Of a stretch of 59,477 nucleotides of DNA, positions 8,683-18,869 are shown in pieces. The notes beneath the pieces were generated by a model that made no database searches, was not told where the DNA came from, and saw nothing but the letters and a program-made list of their open reading frames with translations. Within the stretch, counting starts at the first letter, position 1; every line of letters starts with the position of its first letter. The stretch lies in contig JAGQPX010000127.1 in the NCBI GenBank assembly GCA_020426505.1, positions 1-59,477 on the forward strand, written 5' to 3'. The translations under genes and the position numbers were made by a program. Source of the stretch: Planctomycetaceae bacterium. Its GTDB lineage: Bacteria; Planctomycetota; Planctomycetia; Planctomycetales; Planctomycetaceae.

Positions 8683-11600
8683 TCAACGCCGCGCGCGTGG
8701 CGTCTCGGCCAGGGACCGGCCGTGTCTCTGCCAGTCAAGCAGATCAATGCGGTACTCGCGGTCAGAATGTGTCGGGTCGTGAATTCGGCATGCGAGAAAA
8801 CGGCCGTCAGGAGAGAAAGCGATTTGGGAGACCTGCTCGGGCGTGACACTCAGTTCAAACAACATCTGACCCGAGGAGACATTCCAAAACTTGATTTGTC
8901 CGTCATCGGCGGCGGAGGCCAGTGTTTGCGAATCCGGCGAGAATGTAACCGATTCGACATTGTCGAGGTGACCATCAAGCGTGTGGACGACACTCCAGTC
9001 GTTAACGTTCCACAGCTTGACGAGTCGATCATCACTGGCTGTCGCCGCCCATCGACCGTTTTGGCTGAATTTGATCTCGTTAATGGAATTGACATGTCCA
9101 TGATCCTCGAAGACGAGCTCTCCCTCCGGAAGTCTCCACACTTGCACGTTGTTGAAGGGTGCTCCGCTGAATAGCCAACGCTCGTCGGGGGAGAAGGCCG
9201 CCGTGTCGCAATGATCGGATTCGATCGACGCAATTCGCTCCCCGGTCTTCAGGTTGAAGACGCGAAGCACATCCCCTTCAGATGTCTCGAATCGTTCGAC
9301 AGCCGCGAGGTAGGTCCCATCTGACGAAACACAAACATGGTCGACATTGAAATCGTCGCCGAGATCCATCGTCCTGACAGGCTGGTCGCCCCTCTCCAAA
9401 TCCCACACAGAGATTAACCCGGCCTCACCGCCGACTGCTACAGTTCGTCCGCCCTGGCAAGTGTCGATGGTCTTAATAATCGACGCCGACTCCCAAAGCT
9501 TTCTCGCAAGCCGGCCATTCTCAGGATTCCAGAGCTCGACCCTCCGTTGATCGACCGTGGCCAACAGTCCGCTCAATCCGGCAAATTGCATCGACTCAAA
9601 AGCGCGGCCCTCGTTTTCGAGTCCCCAAACGGCTGGCTCCCGCGCGACCTGCCATGCGAGTAGCTTCCCATCGGTTCCAACCGACAGGACACGGTCTCCC
9701 TGAGGTGAAATCGCCATCGCGTAGACCCGATCTCGATGAGCTTTCCATGCGTGCATCTTCGGGATGCCGACACGTTGCTCCAGTTCGTGTCCGTCCGAGG
9801 TCAATGGCCAGTATCGAATCATCCCTCCCCGGTCGCTGGCGATCACCGAGCCACCGTCGGGGGCGAACCGAACACTCTGAACGGCATTGAGATGTTCAAA
9901 CTGATGAGTACGCTCCAAGGTCGGAATCTTGCGAACTTCCACTCGTCGATCCGCGGAACCAATCACCACCTGTCGACCGTCGGGAGACACATCGATATGT
10001 GTTAATCGACCGATGTTGGGGTCCAGCATCTTTATCGGCTTTCGAGACTTCATGTCCCACACGGCGACCTGTCCGTCATTCGACCCTGAAACGAGATGCC
10101 GTCCGTCACTTGTCAGGGCGATTGCGCCAGTTGTTCGTTGATGGCCCTCCAGAACACCAACGGATTCACCAGTTTCCGCATCCCAGATACGAATGACGGG
10201 ATCGTTACCGGCAGACACGATCGTTTTGCTGTCAGGCGTCAAGGCGACGTTGAACACTTGTTCCTCGTGTGCTGCGATCTGTAGTTTTTTCGTTGCCCGA
10301 CCACCGTCAAGGTCGAGTTGCCAGAGGCAAACCGTTCCATCATCTCCCGCGGAGGCGAGCACGTCTCCTTTCGAAGTGAATGCCAATCCATTGACTTCGA
10401 TCTGACCGGTCTCAATCTCAAGTTGCAGAAAGAACGTCTCTGCATCGTAGAGACGAATGACGGCATCCCGTCCGGATGTGGCAACCGTGCTTCCGTCGGG
10501 AGAAAAGCAGACGTAGTAGAGCGGCTGTCTGATTTGTGCCACGAGCTGGGAAGGAATTCTCGCGTGATTCCACAGGAACTCCCATTCACCGCCGCGAAGG
10601 TCCCGTTCTCCGGGGCGCGGACGTTGCCTCTCCAGGAGACTGACTAACAATCGCATGTCCTGATTCGCCCACGCCTTTCCGGCGTCTTTCATATCTGCGA
10701 CGTACAGCAACTCCTGCAGTGCCTCCTGACTGCTGCGGCTCTCGTCCAGAGCCGTTCGCAACTGATATCGAGATTCCTCAAGTTCGCGATTCGCATCAAG
10801 AATCTCAGCATTGAGGCGATTGAGGTGTGAGTTGGCGAGCGCCTGAACCGCAATAAGAGCGATGGCAAGTAGGATCGCACTGGCGGTCAACAGGGTCACC
10901 AGGGGATTTCGTCGACAGGCTTTTACAACATGTCCGATACGGCCGACCGGACGTGCCAGGATTGGCTTGCCGTCGATGAATCTCCCCAGATCATCTGCGA
11001 GCTCTTGTGCGGTCGAGTACCTGCGATGCGGGTCCTTTTTCAGACACTTGAGGCAGATTGTTTCCAGATCGCGGGGGACTTTGTCGTTGAGCAGCCTTGG
11101 TGAAACCGGCTCCAGCGTGCGAACCTGGTTGAGCGTGTCTGCGACGGTCTCGGCATGAAACGGAGGACGGCTCGTCAACAGGGTATAGAGCAGGGCCCCC
11201 ATCGAGTAGATGTCAGTCGCAGGACTTGCAGCCTCGGCATCGCCGCAGGCCTGCTCTGGAGACATGTAGTTCGGTGTTCCCACAATCTGACCATGCTTCA
11301 TCAGGGACCCACCCGCATTCAATGGCTCAGCCACACCGAAGTCCGTGACGCGGGCTTCTCTATTGGCGGTAATCAGCACATTGGAAGGCTTGATATCCCG
11401 ATGAATGATCCCCATTCCGTGAGCGTAGTGGACTGCCTCAGCCACAGTCTGCAGATACTCGGCAGCCGCCACCGCGGGGAGCGGATGTTCCCGGATCAGC
11501 TCATCGAGACTGGTCCCTTCGACAAACTCCATCGTGAAGTAGTGATAGCCTTCAACCTCTCCATAGTCGTAGACAGGAACAATATTCCGATGAGTGAGGA

Positions 11601-12060
11601 TGCCTGCGGCCCTCGCTTCCTGCAGAAAGCGGGCGATCAGCTCTGGAGACGTGAATCGGCCGTTGCGAATCGCCTTCAGCGCCACAACTCGATCGAGCTT
11701 GAAATGATGAGCGCGGAAGACGACGCCCATGCCGCCGGTCGCAACCTGCTCGATTAATTCGTAGTCGCCAAACGTCCCGACAGGGATCGGGTCATCAACC
11801 CCGTTCGTCGTCTCACCCGGATTATAAACCGTGGTTTTCATCCCTGTGGCCTGTGGAGCAGACGAGATAACGACGGACTCATCCAACCCTCTTGTGTCCG
11901 TCTCTCCCCGATGGGCCAGCATCAGTTCCCGCAAACGTTCAGCACACTCAGGAAACTGGTCGATCAACGCGATGAAGTCAACGTACTCTCCAGCAGCTAA
12001 TTGCCGCTGAATCTCGGCGATGAACTTTTCCTGATCTTGTTGGAAGCTCGATTCAGTCAC
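8683..12060 (-). CDS. Ser/Thr protein kinase with C-terminal WD40 propellers
   Basis: 1125 residues. Hanks-type kinase at about 100-365: glycine loop VATGGMGVVF (106-115), catalytic Lys129 (VVALKAI), HRDIKPSN (220-227), DFG (240-242), GTPNYMSPEQ (261-270). One transmembrane helix at about 387-407, then a short coiled coil (SHLNRLNAEILDANRELEES). The remainder (about 490-1110) is a series of about a dozen WD40 blades, recognisable by repeats ending IWD, VWD or LWN and by SPDG turns. Such receptor kinases with propeller ectodomains are common in planctomycetes. The start is GTG. No RBS is obvious. Phosphotargets may include the FHA proteins encoded nearby, but this is inference. Confidence 0.93.
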   Translation of the reverse strand: MTESSFQQDQEKFIAEIQRQLAAGEYVDFIALIDQFPECAERLRELMLAHRGETDTRGLDESVVISSAPQATGMKTTVYNPGETTNGVDDPIPVGTFGDYELIEQVATGGMGVVFRAHHFKLDRVVALKAIRNGRFTSPELIARFLQEARAAGILTHRNIVPVYDYGEVEGYHYFTMEFVEGTSLDELIREHPLPAVAAAEYLQTVAEAVHYAHGMGIIHRDIKPSNVLITANREARVTDFGVAEPLNAGGSLMKHGQIVGTPNYMSPEQACGDAEAASPATDIYSMGALLYTLLTSRPPFHAETVADTLNQVRTLEPVSPRLLNDKVPRDLETICLKCLKKDPHRRYSTAQELADDLGRFIDGKPILARPVGRIGHVVKACRRNPLVTLLTASAILLAIALIAVQALANSHLNRLNAEILDANRELEESRYQLRTALDESRSSQEALQELLYVADMKDAGKAWANQDMRLLVSLLERQRPRPGERDLRGGEWEFLWNHARIPSQLVAQIRQPLYYVCFSPDGSTVATSGRDAVIRLYDAETFFLQLEIETGQIEVNGLAFTSKGDVLASAGDDGTVCLWQLDLDGGRATKKLQIAAHEEQVFNVALTPDSKTIVSAGNDPVIRIWDAETGESVGVLEGHQRTTGAIALTSDGRHLVSGSNDGQVAVWDMKSRKPIKMLDPNIGRLTHIDVSPDGRQVVIGSADRRVEVRKIPTLERTHQFEHLNAVQSVRFAPDGGSVIASDRGGMIRYWPLTSDGHELEQRVGIPKMHAWKAHRDRVYAMAISPQGDRVLSVGTDGKLLAWQVAREPAVWGLENEGRAFESMQFAGLSGLLATVDQRRVELWNPENGRLARKLWESASIIKTIDTCQGGRTVAVGGEAGLISVWDLERGDQPVRTMDLGDDFNVDHVCVSSDGTYLAAVERFETSEGDVLRVFNLKTGERIASIESDHCDTAAFSPDERWLFSGAPFNNVQVWRLPEGELVFEDHGHVNSINEIKFSQNGRWAATASDDRLVKLWNVNDWSVVHTLDGHLDNVESVTFSPDSQTLASAADDGQIKFWNVSSGQMLFELSVTPEQVSQIAFSPDGRFLACRIHDPTHSDREYRIDLLDWQRHGRSLAETPRARR

Positions 12061-12192
12061 AACGTTACATCGGCCCTTATTCTCATGGGAGGCTTGGCGT
12101 GCCTTCTAATACGAACTCGCTCTTTATCATCTCACAATGATTTCGCCGATGCAATTCCGGGGAAATTCGAGTGATTCAGTGTGAGGACGTTA

Positions 12193-12210
12193 GCCGGCAC
12201 AAAGGCCGGC
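12193..12210 (-). terminator. Possible weak terminator hairpin
   Basis: GCCGGC-N6-GCCGGC, 60 bases downstream of the VTT-protein stop on the minus strand. The 6-bp GC stem has no clear U-tract, so it may be only a transcript-end stabilising hairpin. The rest of 12061-12269 holds the kinase promoter and nothing else I recognise. Confidence 0.3.
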
Positions 12211-12269
12211 ACGATTCTGATCCGAAGCCCTCACCAAGTGATACACGTTCCGGGTATTCGGCATCTGCT

Positions 12270-13055
12270 TCAAGTTCCTTCCGAAACGCCAGAGTCGGAG
12301 GGGGCACTCTGTCCGGCGGACACAGAGCGCCTTCGAATCGTCTGCATGACCTTCTTCGCGACCAGTGGAAACAATCCAAGCACAACGAAGGCGAACAACA
12401 CATTCGGAGTGAGGATACTGCTCGTGCCTTTCCCGGCCAGCGTCGACAGATCAGGCACAGACGAGCCGGCGTACACATAAACGGCTGTTCCCGGCAGCAT
12501 GCCGAGTTGGCTGACCCACCAGTACGTCCGGGTCCTGATCGGCGTCAGCCCCATCACCAGATTGAGCACAAAGAACGGAACAAACGGAATCAGTCGCAGG
12601 GTGAAGAGGTAAAAGGCTCCCTCGCGCTCCAGCGCTTTGTTGATCACCTTCAGCCGATCTCCGAATCTGAACTGGACGGTCTCTCTCAGCAGGAACCGCG
12701 CCAGCAGAAATGCAATCGTCGCTCCGCTCGTTGAGGCAAAGCTGACCAGCAACACGGCTCGCCAGAAACCAAAGAACCAACCGAAGATCAGAGTCAACGC
12801 TGCCGCACCGGGGATCGAGAGTCCGGTCACCAAGGTGTAAACGAGAAACGCAACCCCGTAGATCAGGACCGGGTCCTGCTGTTGGAACGTCCGTATCTGC
12901 GACTCCTGATCCACCAACGCTCGAAGAGAAAGGGCGTCACCCGATTGGGTGTAAACAACACCTCCAACAATCACCACACCAGCCAGCACGATCAGCTTCA
13001 GCCACGCAGGACGGGCAGGATCGGCCGATTCGTGGGCGGAAGGCTCATCGGACAT
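12270..13055 (-). CDS. TVP38/TMEM64 (VTT/DedA-like) membrane protein
   Basis: About 261 residues from ATG 13055. Around six hydrophobic segments, starting with LKLIVLAGVVIVGGVVY. The VTT signature is present: the re-entrant-loop region SIPGAAALTLIFGWFFGFW, then FLLARFLL, then the amphipathic RLIPFVPFFVLNLVMGLT with FxxxxGMLPGTAVYVYAG. VTT/DedA proteins are linked to lipid scrambling or flippase activity and to membrane homeostasis. The exact substrate here is unknown. An alternative GTG at 13151 overlaps the upstream stop as GTGA, which would suggest translational coupling and add 32 His/Cys-rich residues. I prefer the ATG because that extension looks unlike the family. Part of a minus-strand unit with the next two genes. 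Confidence 0.85.
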   Translation of the reverse strand: MSDEPSAHESADPARPAWLKLIVLAGVVIVGGVVYTQSGDALSLRALVDQESQIRTFQQQDPVLIYGVAFLVYTLVTGLSIPGAAALTLIFGWFFGFWRAVLLVSFASTSGATIAFLLARFLLRETVQFRFGDRLKVINKALEREGAFYLFTLRLIPFVPFFVLNLVMGLTPIRTRTYWWVSQLGMLPGTAVYVYAGSSVPDLSTLAGKGTSSILTPNVLFAFVVLGLFPLVAKKVMQTIRRRSVSAGQSAPSDSGVSEGT

Positions 13056-13147
13056 GCAGACTCGCTTGTAGCTCGCGATGGACGGTTTCTCGCTTGGGTG
13101 GTCGCACGCATCATCACATTGAGGATGTGACATGTCTGTGGGATGAC

Positions 13148-16100
13148 TCACTCTCGAATCATGAGCGACAGAATCACCTGAGCATAGATGACATGTCCGA
13201 AATCATTGGGATGATTCACGCCGTTGCCGGTGAGATCGTAAAAGCTCTTGTGCTTGAGGAGTTCTTCCCAGACGGCGGTCAAATCAGCGAGCACGATACC
13301 CTCGCCGCACAGTTCCCGGAGTGCATGACGGTAAAGCAGGAATTGCTCCATCGGCACGCCCCATTCGACATTGCCGAGCATCGTCGCCACCAGAATGAAT
13401 TCGGTCGTCGGGGATCGTTGACGAACGGTGTCGATGATCCCCTTCACGTTCTGCTGATAAGCCGCTGCATCACGACCGAAGACGTCGTTCATGCCGAATG
13501 CAATGATGACCAGATCGGGGTGCTGCTCGCCAAGCCGGTCATCGACGACCTGTTTGAGTCCCCGTGCTGCGTTCCAACCACCGACCGCATGATTCGTGAA
13601 GCTCACTTCACTTCCGAAGTGCTTCTGTAATGACAGAGCGACCAGTTCGCCGTAGGCGGGGCATCCGGGCTCGGCTCCGGTGAACTTCGAGGCATTGTAC
13701 CCCGCGGAGATGCTGTCGCCGCAGAGGACAACGCTGACCGGCTGCTTGCTTCGCAGTTTCTGCATGAGGTGTGGAAGTCGATCGCCTGCGAACTCAGGCA
13801 CCGGTCCCTGCCATTGTCCCGGCTGACAATCGTACGTCACCACGACCTGCCTTTCGTGATAGCCAGCCGCATTGTCGAAGAAGATCCCCCGCGATTGGTC
13901 GCCCTGCTGCCGTTTGATCTTCGGCTGATCGGATGTCATCAGCGGGTACAACTGCTCAGGGGTCATGAACGGAATGCGACTCCCCTCGGGTAGCGAGAGA
14001 CTGTTGGTTTGACTGTCGAACACGTAGTCGCGCTCGGCCTTAAACGTCATCCTGCCGGTGGCAGTGGAGACCGACAACACGTGCGTCGGAGAGAAGAGGA
14101 GTGACGCTGACGGCATGGAATCCTCATCGGGCTGAATGAAAAACATCGGCTCACTCATTCGCGAGGCTTGCCAGAACGGCTGCAACGCCATCGACACGAA
14201 GCGATCGCTCGGTATCTCCTCAGGCAACTTCACTTGCGAAGTGGTCGACAGGTAAGCAAACAGGTCGCGAGTCTGTTCGAGCGAGAGTTGCTTGAGCAAC
14301 CCGTCCGGCATCAGCGAAGTCTCCTGCGGTGCGATCTCCTCAATGTCGGCACGACTCACCGTGAGTTGGTCCTTGTGAGTTTGCAGAGTGACGGTGCGAT
14401 CGTTTGACTCGATGATCACTCCCGTCATGACGCGTCCGTCCTTGAGGAGGAGAGTTGAAACCTTGAACCCTTTGCTGACCGATGCGCTCGGGTCGACGAT
14501 GTTCTCCAGCAGGTAGTTGAGATTGTGCCGATTCGCCCCGGTGAGGTCCGGACCGATTCGACCGCCCTGGCCGTAGAGGACGTGACAACTGCTGCATGTC
14601 TTGTTGAACAGGAAACGTCCGTGCGAAGCATCCGCCTCAGCAAGTTGTGTTTCGTCTAACTGCGTTCGCAACTCGGCAATCACCTGTTGCTTTTCCTCCG
14701 ATGTTTCCCGCACGGCTCCCCAGACCCGCTCCAACTCCTCGCTCAAGGCCGGATCATTGAAGCTCTGAATCTGCCTCCCGTGCCAGGCGGTGATGGCCGA
14801 TGTCTCGATCTGGTCTTCCTCCACCGCATGCAACAGTGCCGTCGAATAACTCGGACGTGAGGTCAACGTGTTGATTGCAGTGGCCTGCCCTTCGGGGTCG
14901 AGGCGCCGGTAACGTTCGAGCACGAGCCGGGGCACCTCCGGATCGTCGAACGCTGCGAAGCCCCTAATGGCCTCATTCACGAGCGCCCGATCGTTCAGCA
15001 ACTGTTTGAGCAGCGGCAGAGCTTCGGGGCGTTGATCATCGGCCAAAGCTCGCATCGCGCTTTTGCGTGACTCGGTGTCCGCCTCACTGTCCATTGCGAT
15101 CTGGTGCAGCGCCTCGATGGCTTGCCCGTCACCGAAGATCACCCCCAGTTGTCGAGTTAGCTCCCGGACCTCTTCCGACGTCGACATGAGCAGGATCTGC
15201 GATGCTCGTGACCATGACGCCGGTGCGGAGGCCTGTCGCCAACCGCGGAGCGCGTCCGCCATGCCTTGCAGCACGTCAAGTTGGAACGCTGTGTCATCAC
15301 GTGTGCCGATCATGTCCAACAGCGCATTCACCGGCTCGGAATGAGAATCGAGGTCAGCCGTCAATCGACGCACGATGTGTCTGCGAACCAAAGGGATCTG
15401 ACTCTGTTCGACGAGAGCGATCGCTTTCTCAGGAAACGCGGGAACAGCGGCCTCGATGCCGTACCAGATCATCAACGGCAACTGTCGGTCGGACGCATCG
15501 TCTGCATGACTGACGAGAGCCCCCGAAATCTCCCAGCGATCCGCGGGCGCGAGGCGTTGCAGCGCGGCTGCGAGGTACAGTCGGACCAGAGCTGACTCTT
15601 CTCGAGCTGCACGTTGATTCAGCATCGTCACCGTCAGCGGACTGATGGGCCCCGGTTCCGTCAACAATCGGATCGCCCACACGCGGACATGTTCGCTCGC
15701 ATGATTCACCTGTTGATGCAACCAACTCTCGTCCGCCGCACCAATCGCATGCAAACACCACATTGCCCGCAGTTGACTGACGTCGTCCGTCTCCTGTGTG
15801 AATATCTCGATCAGAGCCGCATGGGCAGCTGACATTTCGTCACCGGCGAGTGCCCGTTCCTGAAGCAGTCGTCTTGAGGTTCTCGCATGCCAGTCGTTCG
15901 GGTGCCGCTGCATCTCGACCAACTCGACACTCGTGAGTTGCATGAGGTCAACCACTTCCGGTGGATCGGGCTTGCCGTACGTCACCTTGTAGATGCGACC
16001 CGAAGTCCGATGCACTCCATCGTTTTCGTGGCACTCACCGATGTCCGACCAGTCTGCGATGTACACCCCGCCGTCCGGGCCGGAGATCAGATCGAGTCCG

Positions 16101-17242
16101 CGAAACCACTCATTGTTGGCGAAGAGGAAATCGTCTGCATGTTTGGCGACGTAGCCGGCCCCCTGCCGTACGAACGTGTCGCAGTTGATCCGGCGTCCGT
16201 GGAAGTTGAGCGTGTACATCCGGTGACGAGACGCCTCCGGCCAGTTGTCCCCCTGATAGATCATCAACCCGCTGTGAGCATGGCCGCCGCCCGCTTGAGC
16301 CGTGGTGTCGCTGACCCCCTGACGGATGTCACTCCACCGCTCGCCCGTATCCCAGTGGAAGTGATCCGCACATTGCTCGATGTATTGGTAGAGATGCGGA
16401 TTGAAGTCGGCTCCATACATCCGGCGATAGTGAGCCCCCGGAATGAGATGCCATAGATGCCCGATGACCGTGTTGATGAAGAACATCTGCCCGTGCTGGT
16501 CGTAATCGAAGCCCCATGAGTTGGTCGTTCCGCGCCCCACGACCTCGAAGACCTCACGCGTCGGGTGGTATCGCCAGACGCAGCAGTTCAGTTCGGTCCG
16601 TTGAGAGGGCGTTGCGCCCGGCTTGCCGACAAACGAGTTGGCCTGGATGCCATGCCTGCCGTACAGCCACCCATCCGGTCCCCACTTCAGCCCGTTGACA
16701 ATGTTGTGACGCACGGGGCCGTCATCCCAGCCATCAAGCACGACCACCGGCGGACCGTCAGGCACATCGTCGTGATCTCGATCCGGGATAAAGAGCAACT
16801 GTGGAGCAGCGAGCAACCACACGCCACCGAAGCCCACCTCGACACTCGTCAGCTTCTGGGCAGCGTCCCAGAAGACCTTTCGATTGTCGAAGCGACCATC
16901 GTGGTCCGTGTCTTCGAGGATCACGACACGATCGTGCAGCCGTGTATCGAAGTTGACGGCGACCTCCGAATACGTGTAGTTCTCGGCCACCCAGAGTCGC
17001 CCGCGTTCGTCGAACGTGAGTGAGATCGGCTGCTGCACATCCGGCTCTCCTGCGAACAGGGTGACCTCGAAGCCGTCTGGCACGGTGATCTGTGATGTTG
17101 CTTCCTCTGCTGAGAGTGGCGTTCCCTCCTGTGTGTTCGTCAGCGGCGGAGCATCATCCGCAGGAGAGGACTGGCCCATCAGGCACGAGCCAGTCAGCAA
17201 CATGAACGTCAAATGAGAGAAGCGTGCCCATCGTTGAGTCAT
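13148..17242 (-). CDS. Secreted dehydrogenase-propeller/HEAT/cytochrome c/SGNH hydrolase fusion
   Basis: 1364 residues with an N-terminal export signal (LTFMLLTGSCLMG could be a lipobox). Domain order: (1) about 45-430, six-bladed propeller of the planctomycete membrane-bound dehydrogenase type (VPDGFEVTLFAGEPDVQQPI, DHDGRFD, GPDGWLYGRHG); (2) about 430-860, HEAT-like helical repeats; (3) about 870-1010, c-type cytochrome with CSSCH near residue 882 and a downstream TLLLKDGRVMTGVI segment typical of the PVC heme-binding domain; (4) about 1150-1364, SGNH/GDSL hydrolase with GDSISAG (near 1175), a GMND block and NHPNDFGH near the end. Family knowledge: parts 1-3 occur together in planctomycete periplasmic oxidoreductases of unknown substrate. 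The esterase suggests polysaccharide deacetylation, which is inference. It lies between the FG-GAP gene (33 bases upstream) and the VTT gene. Confidence 0.9.
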   Translation of the reverse strand: MTQRWARFSHLTFMLLTGSCLMGQSSPADDAPPLTNTQEGTPLSAEEATSQITVPDGFEVTLFAGEPDVQQPISLTFDERGRLWVAENYTYSEVAVNFDTRLHDRVVILEDTDHDGRFDNRKVFWDAAQKLTSVEVGFGGVWLLAAPQLLFIPDRDHDDVPDGPPVVVLDGWDDGPVRHNIVNGLKWGPDGWLYGRHGIQANSFVGKPGATPSQRTELNCCVWRYHPTREVFEVVGRGTTNSWGFDYDQHGQMFFINTVIGHLWHLIPGAHYRRMYGADFNPHLYQYIEQCADHFHWDTGERWSDIRQGVSDTTAQAGGGHAHSGLMIYQGDNWPEASRHRMYTLNFHGRRINCDTFVRQGAGYVAKHADDFLFANNEWFRGLDLISGPDGGVYIADWSDIGECHENDGVHRTSGRIYKVTYGKPDPPEVVDLMQLTSVELVEMQRHPNDWHARTSRRLLQERALAGDEMSAAHAALIEIFTQETDDVSQLRAMWCLHAIGAADESWLHQQVNHASEHVRVWAIRLLTEPGPISPLTVTMLNQRAAREESALVRLYLAAALQRLAPADRWEISGALVSHADDASDRQLPLMIWYGIEAAVPAFPEKAIALVEQSQIPLVRRHIVRRLTADLDSHSEPVNALLDMIGTRDDTAFQLDVLQGMADALRGWRQASAPASWSRASQILLMSTSEEVRELTRQLGVIFGDGQAIEALHQIAMDSEADTESRKSAMRALADDQRPEALPLLKQLLNDRALVNEAIRGFAAFDDPEVPRLVLERYRRLDPEGQATAINTLTSRPSYSTALLHAVEEDQIETSAITAWHGRQIQSFNDPALSEELERVWGAVRETSEEKQQVIAELRTQLDETQLAEADASHGRFLFNKTCSSCHVLYGQGGRIGPDLTGANRHNLNYLLENIVDPSASVSKGFKVSTLLLKDGRVMTGVIIESNDRTVTLQTHKDQLTVSRADIEEIAPQETSLMPDGLLKQLSLEQTRDLFAYLSTTSQVKLPEEIPSDRFVSMALQPFWQASRMSEPMFFIQPDEDSMPSASLLFSPTHVLSVSTATGRMTFKAERDYVFDSQTNSLSLPEGSRIPFMTPEQLYPLMTSDQPKIKRQQGDQSRGIFFDNAAGYHERQVVVTYDCQPGQWQGPVPEFAGDRLPHLMQKLRSKQPVSVVLCGDSISAGYNASKFTGAEPGCPAYGELVALSLQKHFGSEVSFTNHAVGGWNAARGLKQVVDDRLGEQHPDLVIIAFGMNDVFGRDAAAYQQNVKGIIDTVRQRSPTTEFILVATMLGNVEWGVPMEQFLLYRHALRELCGEGIVLADLTAVWEELLKHKSFYDLTGNGVNHPNDFGHVIYAQVILSLMIRE

Positions 17243-17275
17243 CAGCTGTCTTTCAATAGCAACAGTGAGTTGAAG

Positions 17276-18514
17276 TCATTCCGGTTGAGGTGTCCGGCCT
17301 TCGTTTCGCCACCAGCGAAACTCATAGCTGCCGTGCTCAGCACAGGCGGCGATGTCAAGTCGGCCGTCGCCATTGAGGTCGGCGATGATCACCTGATTGG
17401 CACTTCGCCAGTTGTCCTTGAGGATGTGACGCGTCCATTCGCCCTTGGGGTCGCCCTGATTCTCGAACCATGCAACCCGCCCCGGCGTCCGCCATGAAGT
17501 GCCTGCGACGTCGACGTCGCCATCCCCATCAAGGTCCGCTGCGATCGCTTCGAAAGCGTCATCGAACTCTGGGGCAATGACGTGTTTGTTCCACAATCCC
17601 ACCTTGGGCGAGTCATTCTCATACCAGACGATCTGATTCTCCTCATGAGTGTGAGAGGCTTTCGGGTCGTCGTCCTCCGGACGGAAGTAAAAGCCGAGGG
17701 CCATGACCACGTCCAGATCGCCGTCGCCGTCCATGTCCGCGGGGTTGCCGTGCGCCGGGCAGACCGACTTGTCATCGATGAGGTGCTTCACCCAGGAAAC
17801 CTTGCCACCGATGAGTGAGTTTTCGTACCACACGACCTCACTCTCCTGCCGGATGGTACCCAGTAGGTCAGCGTCGCCGTCACCATCGAAGTCGGCTGCC
17901 CGCATCGTGCGCGTCTCCAGGGCGTCCTCCTCGATCATGTGTTTCTGCCACTCGTCCTCATGAGGCGAGCCATCATTCTCGAACCAGGCGAACTGGTTTC
18001 CCAGCACCCAACTGGAGGCAGCGACGTCGAGATCGCCATCACGGTCAAAGTCAGCCAGAGCGACATCGTAAGCACCCGGCAAGTCGGTCGTGATCACATG
18101 TCGCGCCCAAAGTTCACCGTCGGTAGGAGTGCCATCGTTCTCGAACCAGAGCAGATCCCCCCGCAGATTCTTGACGATCACAATGTCGAGGTCGCCGTCA
18201 CCATCGACATCGCCGACGAGATGCCGTTCGAGTCGCTCGGGATCGTCCTGCTGAATGATGTGACGTCTGAACGTTCCTTCGTTATCGTTCTCAAACAGGT
18301 ACAGTCGATTGTGCGGTTGATAGTCAGCGCTCGAAAGATCAAGGTCACCATCCTGATCGAAGTCGGCTGCCGCGATCCCATAGGCGTAAGCATACTGATC
18401 CGCGATCAAATGCTCGGAAAAGCGAAGCGACAACTGTGCCTCGTCAGCACGTATTGTGGAAACGGCCGCAATCACAATCCCCATCCCCATGCACGTCATC
18501 ACGCTTTTTTGCAT
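17276..18514 (-). CDS. Secreted FG-GAP/VCBS repeat protein
   Basis: 412 residues from ATG 18514, chosen because GAGG lies about 11 bases upstream and the product then begins with a clean signal peptide (MQKSVMTCMGMGIVIAAVST, cleavage near IRADEA). The mature part is a seven-bladed propeller. Each blade has a calcium-binding loop of the DxDxDGDxD type (for example FDQDGDLD, VDGDGDLD, FDRDGDLD, FDGDGDAD, MDGDGDLD, LDGDGDVD, LNGDGRLD) and an alternating WFEND or WYEN strand. Probably exported and calcium-stabilised, in ligand or carbohydrate binding. It is the first gene of the unit with the large cytochrome fusion. Confidence 0.9.
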   Translation of the reverse strand: MQKSVMTCMGMGIVIAAVSTIRADEAQLSLRFSEHLIADQYAYAYGIAAADFDQDGDLDLSSADYQPHNRLYLFENDNEGTFRRHIIQQDDPERLERHLVGDVDGDGDLDIVIVKNLRGDLLWFENDGTPTDGELWARHVITTDLPGAYDVALADFDRDGDLDVAASSWVLGNQFAWFENDGSPHEDEWQKHMIEEDALETRTMRAADFDGDGDADLLGTIRQESEVVWYENSLIGGKVSWVKHLIDDKSVCPAHGNPADMDGDGDLDVVMALGFYFRPEDDDPKASHTHEENQIVWYENDSPKVGLWNKHVIAPEFDDAFEAIAADLDGDGDVDVAGTSWRTPGRVAWFENQGDPKGEWTRHILKDNWRSANQVIIADLNGDGRLDIAACAEHGSYEFRWWRNEGRTPQPE

Positions 18515-18869
18515 CGCCCATGCACCTCTCGATTTCGGCAATGTGTCGAATTGTCACCGGGACCGATTTGCGAAACGTGAGTATACCAGTTGCTCGCCCG
18601 GATTCGAGTTGATGACTCATTGAGCGGTGCGACCGCCTGAACGGGCAATGTCGGGCCGTGTGACGCGGTGATTGATGCCATGCAATCGCACTCACCGGAT
18701 CGTTCAGAGCCCGGTGGAATCTTCGGAATAATCGGAAGAGACGGGACACAACTCTCGGAGCCTTGAATCCCTTTTCCCAGTGCGTCACATCGACCGTTGC
18801 GTCGCGGGATGCGACCTATAGTTGCATGACTCCGGGCTGCCAATCCTTGCATTTCTGCAGAGTAATTCG
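18515..18869. promoter_or_regulatory. Divergent promoter region of the chemosensory operon
   Basis: 355 bases between the FG-GAP gene (minus) and cheY (plus). No gene is visible. Near the right end, GTCGC (18801-18805) and GCGAC (18811-18815) form an inverted repeat directly in front of TATAGT (18817-18822), a possible -10 box; TTGCGT at 18797 would give a short 14-base spacer, so the -35 is poor. The inverted repeat could be an operator or could indicate activator dependence. Confidence 0.3.
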
